Shown here: positions 16,354-26,284 of the stretch, in pieces
Layout of the letters: each line of letters starts with the position of its first letter
Position numbering within the stretch: position 1 is the stretch's first letter
Assembly: GCA_000402755.1 (NCBI GenBank)
Contig: AQSD01000001.1
Coordinates: 62,001-126,000 of the forward strand
Source of the DNA: Fidelibacterota bacterium SCGC AAA160-B08
GTDB lineage: Bacteria > Fidelibacterota > Marinisomatia > Marinisomatales > Marinisomataceae
Direction: 5' to 3'
Length of the DNA: 64,000 nucleotides
Program-made: the position numbers and the translations under genes
The notes under the pieces: model-generated
Told to the model about the DNA's origin: nothing
Seen by the model: only the letters and a program-made list of their open reading frames with translations
Databases searched by the model: none

Positions 16354-17598
16354 ATGATCAATCCTACTTTAGAATTTTTATATGGCCTACATAATCGAGG
16401 GATAAAGTTAGGGCTAAAGAATATTGAAAGTTTTTTAAAAGTCTGTGGAGATCCTCATAATAAAATTAAAACAATACATTTAGCAGGTACAAACGGTAAA
16501 GGCTCCACATCGTCTATTATTGCAAAAATCTTACAAGAAAATGGCTATAAAGTAGGGCTATATACATCTCCTCATCTAATAAATTTTAATGAAAGGATAA
16601 GAATTGATGGCGTTCCTATATCCGACAAAGATATTGTAGAGTTTATTGGAAAACATAAACAAATTTTAATCGATAGTTCTATTACGTTTTTTGAAGCAAC
16701 TACCGCTTTGGCTTTCAAACACTTTGCCAATCAAAATATAGATATTGCTATTATTGAAACAGGTCTTGGGGGTAGGTTAGACTCTACGAACGTTTTATCC
16801 CCTCTTCAGACAATCATTACAGAAATTCATTATGATCATATGCATATCTTGGGAGATTCTATTGAACAAATTACTGCTGAAAAATGTGGAATTTTTAAAG
16901 AAAATATTCCAAGTATAACGATAAATTCAGATCCACGAGTCATTGATACAATTACAAAACATGCTAGAGCTAAAAATGTTGATATTTCTTTTGTGGATAA
17001 AAAACATATTCTTATAAACAAACAAACACCTAATTCAATAAACTTTGTTTACAGGAATAAAAACTTCACTTTGCCTCAAGCAGGTTCATATCAAGCACAA
17101 AATGCTGTCCTAGCAATCAAGACATGTATTAATAATTTTAGTAATATTTCAGATAACAATATTCAGATGGCGCTAGATAGCTGGTATTGGCCGGCAAGAA
17201 TGCAGTTAATGAAGAAAGATTTTTTCTATGACGTAGCACACAATAGAAATGGCATTGAGATCCTTGTTAAAGATATACAAAATATATACAATAGAAAGCC
17301 TTTAGGCCTCCTGGTGTTGAAAAACGATAAAATCAATCCCGAATTAGTAGAAATTTTTTCTGAATCATTTGAAAGGCTTATTATTTCCACTATCCCCTCG
17401 AAAGATATTCTCAACAAAGAAGAGATTATCAATAATCCATTATTACAAAAATTTGAATTTATAGAAAATTTACAAGATGCACTGACTAGAGTAGATCGAT
17501 TAGATTACTCTGGCGGAAAAGTAATATTTGGTAGTCATTACATTGCAAAAGAGGTATATAAGTTTTTTGATTTTTCCTTTGACAATGGCATCATATGA
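16354..17598 (+). CDS. folC: Bifunctional folylpolyglutamate / dihydrofolate synthase
   Basis: A 414-residue Mur-ligase-family protein. The P-loop LAGTNGKGSTSSIIAKIL and the omega-loop-type signature YTSPHLINFNERIRIDG are diagnostic of FolC, and FFEATTALAFKHFA and ETGLGGRLDSTNV provide further conserved Mg2+- and nucleotide-binding residues. The C-terminal domain begins around residue 285 (YDVAHNRNGIE, a variant of the usual DGAHNP motif in which the Pro is Arg). FolC adds glutamate to folates and, in most bacteria, joins glutamate to dihydropteroate. The start follows the amidase stop by one base, without a ribosome site of its own, so coupling is likely. Confidence 0.93.
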   Translation: MINPTLEFLYGLHNRGIKLGLKNIESFLKVCGDPHNKIKTIHLAGTNGKGSTSSIIAKILQENGYKVGLYTSPHLINFNERIRIDGVPISDKDIVEFIGKHKQILIDSSITFFEATTALAFKHFANQNIDIAIIETGLGGRLDSTNVLSPLQTIITEIHYDHMHILGDSIEQITAEKCGIFKENIPSITINSDPRVIDTITKHARAKNVDISFVDKKHILINKQTPNSINFVYRNKNFTLPQAGSYQAQNAVLAIKTCINNFSNISDNNIQMALDSWYWPARMQLMKKDFFYDVAHNRNGIEILVKDIQNIYNRKPLGLLVLKNDKINPELVEIFSESFERLIISTIPSKDILNKEEIINNPLLQKFEFIENLQDALTRVDRLDYSGGKVIFGSHYIAKEVYKFFDFSFDNGII

Positions 17599-17661
17599 TG
17601 TAATTTTCATTTCAAGGTGTTTTCCCCCTAGAAGTACATTTCACAATTAATAGAGGAACTA

Positions 17662-19020
17662 ATGAAATTAACCGATTTAAAAGAAAAAAAATTAAGCGAT
17701 TTAAAAGAAATTGCAAAAACGATGGGCATAGAAAAAATCTCTTCCTTCTCAAAAGAAGAATTGATGAATGCTATGGTTAGCGCTGCTCCCACTGAAAAGA
17801 AAGAAGAAGCGCCAAAACCAGAAACAATTATTCAAGTAAAAGAAGCCCCAAAACTAGAAAAAGTTATTCAAGCAAAAGAAGCTCCAAAGAATCCATCTAA
17901 TCATAATGAAGGCAATGAAAAAAGAGCCGCAGGAGTATTAGAAATTTTACCTGATGGATATGGATTTTTAAGAAGCGTAAATGATAATTATTTACCTGGC
18001 CCAGAAGATATATATGTGAGCCCATCACAGATTAAAAGATTTAAGTTAAAAACAGGGCATTTTGTAGAAGGCAGTACTAGGGCACCAAAAACCAAAGAAA
18101 GATTTCATGCATTATTAAAGCTAGAAACAGTAAATGGCGTAGATCCAGATCAGATAAGACATCAAAGATCTTTTGATAAGTATACACCGTTACATCCAAA
18201 TGAAAAATTTAACCTATCTAATACCAGCGATATGTCAATGAGAATTATGGATTTAGTTTGTCCGATTGGAAAAGGTCAGCGTGGATTAATTGTAGCGCAA
18301 CCTAAGACCGGAAAAACTATTTTAATTTCTAAAATTGCAAACGCTATTAGAAGAAATCACCCAGAGACAATTTTAATCATTTTATTGATTGATGAAAGAC
18401 CTGAAGAAGTAACAGAAATGAAGCGTAGTGTAGATGCTGAAGTTATAGCCTCTACGTTTGATGAAGGACCAGAGAGACATGTACAAGTGTCAGATATGGC
18501 GCTTTACAAAGCACAGCGCTTAGTAGAATGCGGGAAAGACGTTGTAATTTTACTTGACAGTCTTACACGATTAGGTAGAGCACATAATGCTGTAATTCCT
18601 CATAGTGGAAAGATTTTGTCCGGTGGAGTTGATTCAAACGCCTTAAGAAAACCAAAGAAATTTTTTGGAGCAGCTCGTAATACAGAGGAAGGTGGTAGTT
18701 TAACTATTATTGCTACAGCCCTAATTGATACAGGCAGTAAAATGGACGGTGTAATTTTTGAAGAGTTTAAAGGGACCGGTAATATGGAGCTTGTTTTAGA
18801 TCGCGAACTTAGTGATAGACGTATTTATCCAGCATTTAATATTGTGAAATCTGGTACTAGAAAAGAAGAACTTCTTCTATCTCCACAACATATATCTAGA
18901 ATATGGATTTTAAGAAAAATGTTAGGAGAAATGAGTACAGAGCAGTCCATGAACTTTATGACAGAAAGAATGAGAAGAACTAAGACAAATCAAGAATTTC
19001 TTGATTTAATGAGTCAGTAA
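17662..19020 (+). CDS. rho: Transcription termination factor Rho
   Basis: A 452-residue hexameric RNA helicase that ends transcription. Order of parts: Rho_N SAP-like helices (about 1-40, [20 protein letters not shown]), a Lys/Glu/Ala/Pro-rich linker (about 45-90) built from near-perfect 12-residue repeats, the cold-shock-like RNA-binding domain (about 92-165, [15 protein letters not shown]), and the RecA-like motor. Walker A is [10 protein letters not shown], Walker B is [11 protein letters not shown], the arginine-finger region is [11 protein letters not shown], and the R-loop is [20 protein letters not shown] 63-base gap with a GAGGAA ribosome site precedes the gene, so it may have its own promoter. 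Gene order rho-(aspC)-rpmE-prfA-prmC follows an order known from many bacteria. Confidence 0.97.
   Translation: MKLTDLKEKKLSDLKEIAKTMGIEKISSFSKEELMNAMVSAAPTEKKEEAPKPETIIQVKEAPKLEKVIQAKEAPKNPSNHNEGNEKRAAGVLEILPDGYGFLRSVNDNYLPGPEDIYVSPSQIKRFKLKTGHFVEGSTRAPKTKERFHALLKLETVNGVDPDQIRHQRSFDKYTPLHPNEKFNLSNTSDMSMRIMDLVCPIGKGQRGLIVAQPKTGKTILISKIANAIRRNHPETILIILLIDERPEEVTEMKRSVDAEVIASTFDEGPERHVQVSDMALYKAQRLVECGKDVVILLDSLTRLGRAHNAVIPHSGKILSGGVDSNALRKPKKFFGAARNTEEGGSLTIIATALIDTGSKMDGVIFEEFKGTGNMELVLDRELSDRRIYPAFNIVKSGTRKEELLLSPQHISRIWILRKMLGEMSTEQSMNFMTERMRRTKTNQEFLDLMSQ
17809..17889 (+). repeat. 36-base tandem repeat in the rho linker
   Basis: Two diverged copies of a 36-base unit (17809-17844, 17845-17880) and a 9-base third start (17881-17889) encode 12-residue units of the form APKxExxIQxKE. 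The frame is kept, so the repeat only lengthens the charged linker of Rho. Confidence 0.85.
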
Positions 19021-19021
19021 T

Positions 19022-20245
19022 ATGTCTATATCTTTATCAAGATTAGTTGATAAGATCAAACCATCTTTTACATTACAAATGACGGCTAGAGCTGCCGCAT
19101 TAAGAGCTAAAGGTGTAGATGTAATTAATTTTGGTGTTGGTGAGCCAGACTTCAATACTCCTCGACATATTATAGAGGCAGGACAAAAAGCAATGGATGA
19201 TGGCTATACTAAGTATACGCCAGGCTCTGGAATGTTAGAGCTAAAAGAGGCTATCCAAACCAAGGTAAAGAATGATACGGGTATCTTATATGATACCAAT
19301 CAGATCATTGTATCGAACGGTGGTAAACAATCATTGTCTGTAGCATGCCAAGCGCTTTTTGAAGAAGGCGATAAAGTCATTATTTTTTCACCCTATTGGG
19401 TTTCTTTCCCGGAGTTTGTACGATTGTCCGGAGCTGAACCTCTATTAGTAGATACTGTGGCATCTAAACAATTCGAACCTGATTTTGATGATTTACATAA
19501 AAAAATTGTAGGTGGACATGGCTTCAAAGCAGTTGATCCTTCTATTAAGGGCATAATTATTAATTCACCTAGTAATCCTACTGGTGGAGTATGGTCAGAT
19601 GAAGCAATTACCAAAATACTAGAAATTAGTAAAGCAAATAATTGGGTTGTTATTTCTGATGAAACATATGAAGAGTTAGTTTATGATAGAAAGTTTACTG
19701 CTCTTGATGTCCTAAATACTATTGGCGCAGAAATATTAACGATTAGAAGCATGTCAAAAACATATGCTATGACTGGCTGGCGCATTGGGTATGCTATTGC
19801 AAATCAAATAATTGTAAAAGCTATGTCTAAAATTCAAGGTCAAACAACCTCTTGCCCTAACGCTATTGGTCAAAAAGCATCTGTCGCCGCTCTCTTGGGA
19901 GATCAGAAACCTATACTAGATATGAAGTATAAATTTCAAGAAAGAAGGCAGGTTATGTTTGAAGCCTTAAATGAGCTAGATGGTGTAACATGCGATATGC
20001 CTGGAGGAGCATTTTATATGTTTCCTGATTTTTCAACCTATCTTAATAGGGAAACAAAAGATGGTAAAATTTTACGCGACACTTTCGACCTTTCTGACTA
20101 TATTCTCGACACTGCAAGAGTAGTAACAGTTGCAGGAGATGGTTTTGGCGCAAAAGGTTATTTAAGATTTTCTTTTGCAACAAGTAGTGGAATCATCAAA
20201 AGCGGTATTAAAAGAATAAAAGAAAGTTTAAAAGAATTAAAATGA
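19022..20245 (+). CDS. Class I aspartate aminotransferase (AspB/AspC-like)
   Basis: A 407-residue fold-type I PLP enzyme. Diagnostic segments are INFGVGEPDFNTPRHI (substrate Gly loop), YTKYTPGSGMLELKEAI, the cofactor-binding NSPSNPTGGVWS with conserved Asn, ISDETYEELVYD (Asp and Tyr to PLP), and SMSKTYAMTGWRIGYA with the Schiff-base Lys. The Arg that binds the substrate carboxylate is in YLRFSFATS. The N-terminal pattern is that of the I-gamma group (thermostable aspartate/prephenate aminotransferases). It makes aspartate and glutamate interconvert with their 2-oxo acids; prephenate use cannot be excluded. Starts one base after rho and overlaps rpmE2 by 4 bases. Confidence 0.9.
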   Translation: MSISLSRLVDKIKPSFTLQMTARAAALRAKGVDVINFGVGEPDFNTPRHIIEAGQKAMDDGYTKYTPGSGMLELKEAIQTKVKNDTGILYDTNQIIVSNGGKQSLSVACQALFEEGDKVIIFSPYWVSFPEFVRLSGAEPLLVDTVASKQFEPDFDDLHKKIVGGHGFKAVDPSIKGIIINSPSNPTGGVWSDEAITKILEISKANNWVVISDETYEELVYDRKFTALDVLNTIGAEILTIRSMSKTYAMTGWRIGYAIANQIIVKAMSKIQGQTTSCPNAIGQKASVAALLGDQKPILDMKYKFQERRQVMFEALNELDGVTCDMPGGAFYMFPDFSTYLNRETKDGKILRDTFDLSDYILDTARVVTVAGDGFGAKGYLRFSFATSSGIIKSGIKRIKESLKELK

Positions 20246-20496
20246 AAAAAGATACACATTCAGAAGAATATAGATTGGTTGTCTTCGAAGATAGTTCATG
20301 TAACTATTCCTTCTTGACCCGATCTACTGTCAAAACAGATAAAACTGTTAAGTGGGAAGACGGAAAAGAATATCCATTATTCAAGTTGGATATCTCGGAT
20401 AAGTCACATCCATACTATACAGGGCAACGTACATTAGTAGATACTGCTGGAAGAATTGAAAAATTCAACCGCAAGTATAATAAAAAAGCTTCTTAA
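20242..20496 (+). CDS. rpmE2: Ribosomal protein bL31, type B (zinc-free)
   Basis: An 84-residue protein with the bL31 signature SHPYYTGQRTLVDTAGRIEKFNRKY near its C-terminus. The internal insertion and lack of the four zinc-binding Cys (only one Cys, in SSCNYSF) place it in the type B/YkgM-like, zinc-independent class. bL31 bridges the two ribosomal subunits at the central protuberance. It overlaps the aminotransferase gene by an ATGA and is followed 28 bases later by prfA. In Bacillus relatives rpmE also lies between rho and prfA. In organisms with both types, type B is induced in zinc starvation; here its place in a housekeeping run suggests it may be the main copy, which is inference. Confidence 0.93.
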   Translation: MKKDTHSEEYRLVVFEDSSCNYSFLTRSTVKTDKTVKWEDGKEYPLFKLDISDKSHPYYTGQRTLVDTAGRIEKFNRKYNKKAS

Positions 20497-20524
20497 GCAT
20501 TTTTTATTTATAACTTTTTAACCT

Positions 20525-21583
20525 ATGGACATCTTATCTAAAGTAAACAGCACTATTGTAGAATATGACAATATCATGGAAGAAATGATGAATCCTTCCA
20601 ATGTCTTAGATCAAGATAAACTAGCTACCCTTTCAAAACAAAAAAGCGCTATACAAGAAATATACGATTTAAGTATTCAATTTGTTGCACTTACTAAAGA
20701 GCATAAAGAATTGGAAGGTTTAGAGGGCGATCCAGATTATGCAGAGTTAATTAAAGAAGAAAAAGTTGCTTTAAACACTCAGTTACAAAAAATTGAAGAT
20801 GCTTTAATTAAAATATTAATCACAGACGATCCAAATGATAATAAAAGCGCTATTATTGAAGTCAGGGCTGGTACTGGAGGAGATGAAGCTGCATTATTTG
20901 TAGCTGATTTATTCAGAATGTATTCCAGGTATGCTGAAAAAAATAATTTATCTATTAATGTTATGGATATGCATGAAACAGGCGTAGGTGGATTAAAGTC
21001 TGTGATTTTTAGTGCAGAAGGTAATAAGGCTTATGGTATTTATAAGTATGAAGGAGGTGTTCATAGAGTCCAAAGAATTCCAAAAACAGAATCTGGGGGT
21101 CGCGTACATACTTCAGCAGCTACAGTTGCAGTTTTGCCAGAGGCAGAAAAGGCAGAGTTAGACATTAATGAAGCAACAGATATTAAGGTTGATACTTATC
21201 GTGCCAGTGGAGCCGGCGGACAGCATGTTAATAAAACTGAGTCTGCTATTAGACTTACACATATCCCAACAGGCTTAGTAGTGACTTGCCAAGATCAAGC
21301 CTCACAACATAAAAACAAAGCTTCAGCGCTAAAGGTTTTAAGAGCAAGATTATTTGCCCTAGAAGAAGAAAAACTTAATAAAGATAGAGCTGAAATGCGT
21401 AAAAGTTTAGTATCTACGGGAGACCGTTCAGCAAAAATTAGAACATATAATTTCCCGCAAGGACGTATTACTGATCATAGAATAAATTATACCACCCACA
21501 AATTGCAAGTGACGCTGGAAGGTGATTTAGATCATATTATAGAGCAGCTAAAGCTCGCAGAGGATAATTCTAAGATTAATTAA
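20525..21583 (+). CDS. prfA: Peptide chain release factor 1
   Basis: A 352-residue class 1 release factor reading UAA and UAG. The catalytic GGQ is in RASGAGGQHVNKTESAIRL. The codon-recognition region reads RVQRIPKTESGGRVHTSAAT; the tripeptide at the usual PAT/PxT site is PKT, which keeps Pro and Thr. The presence of GTGGDEAALFVADLFRMY and the QGRITDHR motif near the C-terminus distinguish RF1/RF2 from PrfH-type proteins, and the 'HTSAATV' block is RF1-like. PrmC, which methylates the GGQ glutamine, is encoded one base downstream. Confidence 0.96.
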   Translation: MDILSKVNSTIVEYDNIMEEMMNPSNVLDQDKLATLSKQKSAIQEIYDLSIQFVALTKEHKELEGLEGDPDYAELIKEEKVALNTQLQKIEDALIKILITDDPNDNKSAIIEVRAGTGGDEAALFVADLFRMYSRYAEKNNLSINVMDMHETGVGGLKSVIFSAEGNKAYGIYKYEGGVHRVQRIPKTESGGRVHTSAATVAVLPEAEKAELDINEATDIKVDTYRASGAGGQHVNKTESAIRLTHIPTGLVVTCQDQASQHKNKASALKVLRARLFALEEEKLNKDRAEMRKSLVSTGDRSAKIRTYNFPQGRITDHRINYTTHKLQVTLEGDLDHIIEQLKLAEDNSKIN

Positions 21584-21584
21584 T

Positions 21585-22436
21585 ATGCATTCAAATTATC
21601 TAGTAATTGATTTTTTTAATAAACAGTTAGTAGATCTGAAAAAAAATAATATAGATGAGTATAAGCAAAAATCAGAAATGCTTATTGAGTCTATTTTAGG
21701 TATAGAAAAGTCTGATTTATATCTTAATGATAATTTTATACCACATCAGCATTTAGAGCATTTAAAGGAATCATTTTCGCTATTATTAAGCGATGTGCCA
21801 GTACAGCATATTATTGGTAAGACCTATTTTTATGAACACGAGTTCTTTACTCCTCCTGGTATTTTTATACCTAGACCAGAAACCGAATTAATTATTGATT
21901 GTATTCAGAATGACTTTGATACAACTGCAAAAAAAACAGTACTAGATATTGGTTGTGGTAGTGGATGTATAGGAATCACTATTGCTAGCTTGTATAAAAA
22001 TTTTGATGTAAAAAGTATAGATATCTCAAATCAAGCAATTGATATTGCGAATAAAAATGCACAACATTTAAGCATATCCAATATAGAAATTATCAAGCAG
22101 GACATTTTTGAAATGCCCACCAAAAAATTTGATATTATAGTGAGCAACCCCCCTTATCTTGGTATTGAAGAGGTTTCTCAGTTAGATCCCTCTGTAAAGA
22201 ACCACGATCCATTAAAAGCTCTATCAGACCAAGAAGATGGACTTAAGTTCTATAAATATTTTATTAATAACCTATCGACCCTCATTGAGAAAGAAGGTTT
22301 TATGTATTTTGAGATACCTAAATCTATAATTACAAATCAAATCATTGATATGATTCATAATAATAGCAATATTGATAGTATATTTTTTAAAGATTTAGAA
22401 GGAAATAAGAGAGTAATTAAAGTATTTTTTAAATAG
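21585..22436 (+). CDS. prmC: Release factor glutamine methyltransferase PrmC
   Basis: A 283-residue SAM-dependent enzyme that N5-methylates the glutamine of the GGQ motif of RF1 and RF2. The methyltransferase fold has its SAM motif at VLDIGCGSGCIGITIA and the catalytic NPPY in IIVSNPPYLGIEEV, which binds the substrate glutamine. The N-terminal helical domain contains VPVQHIIGKTYFYEHEFF and IPRPETELII, typical of PrmC rather than other NPPY methyltransferases. It starts one base after prfA and ends two bases before dnaE. Confidence 0.95.
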   Translation: MHSNYLVIDFFNKQLVDLKKNNIDEYKQKSEMLIESILGIEKSDLYLNDNFIPHQHLEHLKESFSLLLSDVPVQHIIGKTYFYEHEFFTPPGIFIPRPETELIIDCIQNDFDTTAKKTVLDIGCGSGCIGITIASLYKNFDVKSIDISNQAIDIANKNAQHLSISNIEIIKQDIFEMPTKKFDIIVSNPPYLGIEEVSQLDPSVKNHDPLKALSDQEDGLKFYKYFINNLSTLIEKEGFMYFEIPKSIITNQIIDMIHNNSNIDSIFFKDLEGNKRVIKVFFK

Positions 22437-22438
22437 TC

Positions 22439-25400
22439 ATGAAAAGCGAATTTATACACTTACACAATCATTCTGACCATAGTTTATTAGATGGTGCACA
22501 GAATGTTAATTCTATACTAGAAACCATGGATGACTTAAGTATGGATTCAGTTGCACTAACTGAACATGGTAATTTATTTGGTGCAATTTCTTTTTATAAG
22601 CAGGCAAAAAAAAATAATATCAAACCTATTATTGGCTGTGAAGTCTATGTAGCTAAAGGTAGTAGTCTAGTAAGAGACAAATCTGGTGGTATGGGAAATT
22701 ATAATCACCTCGTATTAATTGCACAAAATCTAAAAGGCTACAAAAACTTAATGAAAATCGTTACCCACGGCTATCTTGAAGGATTTTATTATAAGCCTAG
22801 AGTAGATTTAGAAATTTTAAAGAAATATAATGAGGGGATTATATGTATGTCTGCGTGTTTGAAAGGAAGTTTGCCAGAGGCCCTTCTGTATAGTGGGTAT
22901 GAAAGAGGAAAAGCTGTGGCGGAAGAGTACTCAAGTATTTTCCCGGGACGTTACTATATTGAATTGCAAAATCATGGTATCCCAGAAGAAATACAAAACA
23001 TACAATTAGCTTCAAAGCTAGCCAAAGATATGGGACTACCAATTGTTGCAACAAATGATGCACATTATGCCAGAAAAGAACATCATACCGCACATGACGT
23101 GCATATATGTATTGGTACAGGAAAACAGCTCAGCGATACTAAAAGATTAAAATATCCTGGGAATGAATTTTATTTTAAATCCCAAGATGAGATGTTTTCT
23201 TTATTTAAAGAATTTCCTGAAGCCTTAGAAAATACGCGCGCAATTACAGATAGTATTGATTTAGATATTCCCATGGATGACTATCATCTACCCTGGTATC
23301 AAATTCCAGAAGAATCTAACTTAAAGGATGTTGATGCTTACTTGAAGTTGCTCTGTGAAGAAGGTATAAAAAAGAAATTTAGCGACTACACAGAAGAAAT
23401 GAAAACCAGGTTAACTTATGAATTATCTGTTATTAAGAAGATGGGATTTGCCAGTTACTTTTTAATTACGGCAGATTTTGTTCAATATGCCAAAAAAAAT
23501 AAAATTCCAGTAGGACCAGGTAGAGGATCTGCCCCAGGTAGTCTTGTATCATATTGTCTAGATATCACAAATATTGATCCCTTAAAACATAATTTAATTT
23601 TTGAACGTTTCTTAAATCCTGATAGAATAAGCTTACCAGATATTGATATTGATTTCTGTGTTGAACGTAGAGGTCAGGTTATTGATTATATTAAAAGCAT
23701 ATATGGCGAAGAGTCTGTAACGCAGATTATTACATTTGGGAAAATGAATGCACGTGGAGTAATTAGAGATGTAGGGCGAGTAATGAGCTACCCTTACTCT
23801 GAAGTTGACGGTATTGCAAAAATGATTCCAGAAGGTCCAAATATGACACTAGATAAAGCTCTCAAACAAAGTTCTGAATTACGTACAGTATCACAGACTT
23901 CTCATAAAGGGTTGTTAGAAAATGCTAAAGTCTTAGAGGGAATGACTAGACATGCATCCATTCACGCTGCAGGCGTAGTAGTAGCTCCAGGAAATTTAAC
24001 AGACTTTGTTCCTCTATATAAATCTTCTCAAGGCGATACGACAACACAGTATGATATGAAAGAATTAGAATCGGTAGGCCTTCTAAAAATGGATTTTTTA
24101 GGCTTAAGAAACTTAACAGTTATTGATAAAGCCCTAGGATTAATTAAGACAAGATTTGATAAAGAAATTGATATTAATACCATTCCAATGGATGATCCCA
24201 AAGTCTATGAACTATTTGCAAAAGGCTTAACAGTTGGAATATTCCAGTTCGAATCTTCCGGGATGAGAGAATTTTTAAAAAAATTAAAACCAACAGAAAT
24301 TGAAGGCTTGGTTGCAATGAATGCATTATATAGGCCAGGTCCAATGCAAAACATTGATCGCTACATTAAGAGAGCTCATGGCGAAGAGAAAGTAGAGTAT
24401 GTTCACCCCCTACTAGAAGAAGCATTAAAAGAAACGCATGGGATTATAGTCTATCAAGAACAAGTGATGCAAATTGCAAATATTATTGCTGGCTTTACAC
24501 TTTCAGAAGCAGATGAAATGAGAAGAGCTATTGGTAAAAAAATTCGATCTTTGATGGATGAAATGGCGGAAAGATTTGTTGAAGGAGCAGTGAAGAACGG
24601 ATTAACAAAAGCTAAAGCAAAACAAATTTTTGAATTAATTGATAAGTTTGCACAATACGGATTTAATAAAAGTCATTCAGTAGCATATTCTTATATTGCC
24701 TATCAGACCGGCTGGCTCAAAACACATTATACAGCAGAGTTTATGTCAGCTAACCTAACAAGTGAAATGACCAATACTAATAGAGTTGTAGTGCTAATAA
24801 ATGAGTGTCGAAAATTAAATATTAAAGTGAATGCTCCTGACGTTAACAAATCTGATATCAATTTTATTCCACTGAATGATACAGAAATTTCTTTTGGATT
24901 AAATGCTGTTAAGAATGTAGGAATTAAAGCATTAGAGCAATTTATACAAGTTAGAAAAGACCAGGGAGAGTTTACTTCCATTTTTGATTTTGTAACAAAA
25001 GTAGATCAACGCTTAGTTAATAAAAAAGTGCTAGAGAGTCTTATATTGGCTGGTGCATTTGATTCCATTTCACCGAATAGAGCCCAATTATTTGAGGCTG
25101 TAGATATTGCTATTAGCTATGGACAACAGGTAGATAAGGCATCAAATAAAAACCAAATTGATTTATTTTCTGAAGAAGAAGACCTTGTGAAGCAGCCCGG
25201 TTTACCAAATGTAGAAGATTGGGAGAGCCAAGAAAAACTAAGCAAAGAGAAAGAGGTGTTAGGACTCTATGTATCAGGAAACCCATTATTAAAATATGCT
25301 GACACATTAGAAGAATTAAGTAATTATGATTTTACTGAGAAAAAATTCTTAAAAGAAAATAGCCTGATTAGAATTGGTGGAGCAGTGTCGAGTTTTAAAC

Positions 25401-25861
25401 TGCATTATGATAAAAAAAATCAGCCAATGGCATTCTTTAACTTGGACTGTTTGGGAGGACAAGTAGAGTCAATAATTTTTCATGATGCATTTGAAAAATA
25501 TAAAGAAATTATTAGTGAAGGAAATATTGTCTTCTTAGTAGGTAACTCTACATCACAAAATGATTTCTCTGATTTAAAAATTATCGTAGATGAAGTGGTA
25601 CCAATTAATCATGCAAAAAAAGTATTGAAGCTAAAAGAGATTAATATAAAAATAGGCAAAAAAGTCACAAAAGATACCGTAGATGAGGTACATAAATATG
25701 CAATGGACAATCAAGGCCAAAGCTTGTTTATTGTCCATATGCAAAATCAAGATGGATCTTCACGCAGAATTATATCGAAAAAAATTAGAGTATCAAGTAG
25801 CAATCATTTCCTAATTATGTTGAGAGATTTATTAGGGGAATCAAACGTTTGGATTAGTTAA
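22439..25861 (+). CDS. dnaE: DNA polymerase III alpha subunit (DnaE1 type)
   Basis: A 1140-residue C-family replicative polymerase. The N-terminal PHP domain starts with FIHLHNHSDHSLLDG. The palm carries PVGPGRGSAPGSLVSY and the catalytic pair in LPDIDIDFCVERRGQVIDYI; a third acidic residue is expected in the later palm region. The fingers include GIFQFESSGMREFLKKLKP and ALYRPGPMQ, then YGFNKSHSVAYSYIAYQTGWLK. A helix-hairpin-helix and a C-terminal OB fold (about 980-1060, IRIGGAVSSFKLHYDKKNQP) follow. The length and PHP-first order fit DnaE1; no PolC-type exonuclease is inserted, so proofreading would come from a separate DnaQ. It sits 2 bases after prmC. Confidence 0.97.
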   Translation: MKSEFIHLHNHSDHSLLDGAQNVNSILETMDDLSMDSVALTEHGNLFGAISFYKQAKKNNIKPIIGCEVYVAKGSSLVRDKSGGMGNYNHLVLIAQNLKGYKNLMKIVTHGYLEGFYYKPRVDLEILKKYNEGIICMSACLKGSLPEALLYSGYERGKAVAEEYSSIFPGRYYIELQNHGIPEEIQNIQLASKLAKDMGLPIVATNDAHYARKEHHTAHDVHICIGTGKQLSDTKRLKYPGNEFYFKSQDEMFSLFKEFPEALENTRAITDSIDLDIPMDDYHLPWYQIPEESNLKDVDAYLKLLCEEGIKKKFSDYTEEMKTRLTYELSVIKKMGFASYFLITADFVQYAKKNKIPVGPGRGSAPGSLVSYCLDITNIDPLKHNLIFERFLNPDRISLPDIDIDFCVERRGQVIDYIKSIYGEESVTQIITFGKMNARGVIRDVGRVMSYPYSEVDGIAKMIPEGPNMTLDKALKQSSELRTVSQTSHKGLLENAKVLEGMTRHASIHAAGVVVAPGNLTDFVPLYKSSQGDTTTQYDMKELESVGLLKMDFLGLRNLTVIDKALGLIKTRFDKEIDINTIPMDDPKVYELFAKGLTVGIFQFESSGMREFLKKLKPTEIEGLVAMNALYRPGPMQNIDRYIKRAHGEEKVEYVHPLLEEALKETHGIIVYQEQVMQIANIIAGFTLSEADEMRRAIGKKIRSLMDEMAERFVEGAVKNGLTKAKAKQIFELIDKFAQYGFNKSHSVAYSYIAYQTGWLKTHYTAEFMSANLTSEMTNTNRVVVLINECRKLNIKVNAPDVNKSDINFIPLNDTEISFGLNAVKNVGIKALEQFIQVRKDQGEFTSIFDFVTKVDQRLVNKKVLESLILAGAFDSISPNRAQLFEAVDIAISYGQQVDKASNKNQIDLFSEEEDLVKQPGLPNVEDWESQEKLSKEKEVLGLYVSGNPLLKYADTLEELSNYDFTEKKFLKENSLIRIGGAVSSFKLHYDKKNQPMAFFNLDCLGGQVESIIFHDAFEKYKEIISEGNIVFLVGNSTSQNDFSDLKIIVDEVVPINHAKKVLKLKEINIKIGKKVTKDTVDEVHKYAMDNQGQSLFIVHMQNQDGSSRRIISKKIRVSSSNHFLIMLRDLLGESNVWIS

Positions 25862-25873
25862 ATTATACCTATT

Positions 25874-26284
25874 ATGAGCTTAACCCCACCAATTAGAATT
25901 TTAATGGCAAAGCCTGGTCTCGATGGACATGACAGAGGTATCAAGGTCCTTGCCGCCGCTTATCGCGATGCAGGAATGGATGTTATTTACCTTGGTCTTC
26001 GTCAAACTCCTGATAGTATCGTAAGAGTAGCTATTCAAGAAGGAGCCGATGTTATTGCCTTGTCTATTCTCTCGGGAGCACATATGACTATTTTTACCAA
26101 AGTGATGACACTAATCAAAGATTTAAAATTAGAGAATGTTTTAGTAACTGGTGGTGGTATCATTCCAGAAGAAGACAGTAAGGAACTTGCAAAGATAGGG
26201 GTTGGGAAGCTATTTGGACCTGGTACTCCAGTTAAAGTATCTCTAGAATATATTGAGGAATGGGTGAAAGAGAACAGAAGATGA
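25874..26284 (+). CDS. Stand-alone cobalamin-binding protein (methylmalonyl-CoA mutase C-terminal-like)
   Basis: A 136-residue protein consisting only of a B12-binding Rossmann-like domain. RILMAKPGLDGHDRGIKVLA contains the DxHxxG motif whose His replaces dimethylbenzimidazole as lower cobalt ligand; SILSGAH and VLVTGGGIIPEED supply the Ser and Gly-rich loops around the nucleotide tail. The sequence is that of the C-terminal part of methylmalonyl-CoA mutase or the small subunit of two-piece acyl-CoA mutases. No large catalytic subunit is encoded nearby, so the partner must be elsewhere in the genome. It lies between dnaE and a small TPR-like gene with which it shares an ATGA overlap. Confidence 0.9.
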   Translation: MSLTPPIRILMAKPGLDGHDRGIKVLAAAYRDAGMDVIYLGLRQTPDSIVRVAIQEGADVIALSILSGAHMTIFTKVMTLIKDLKLENVLVTGGGIIPEEDSKELAKIGVGKLFGPGTPVKVSLEYIEEWVKENRR

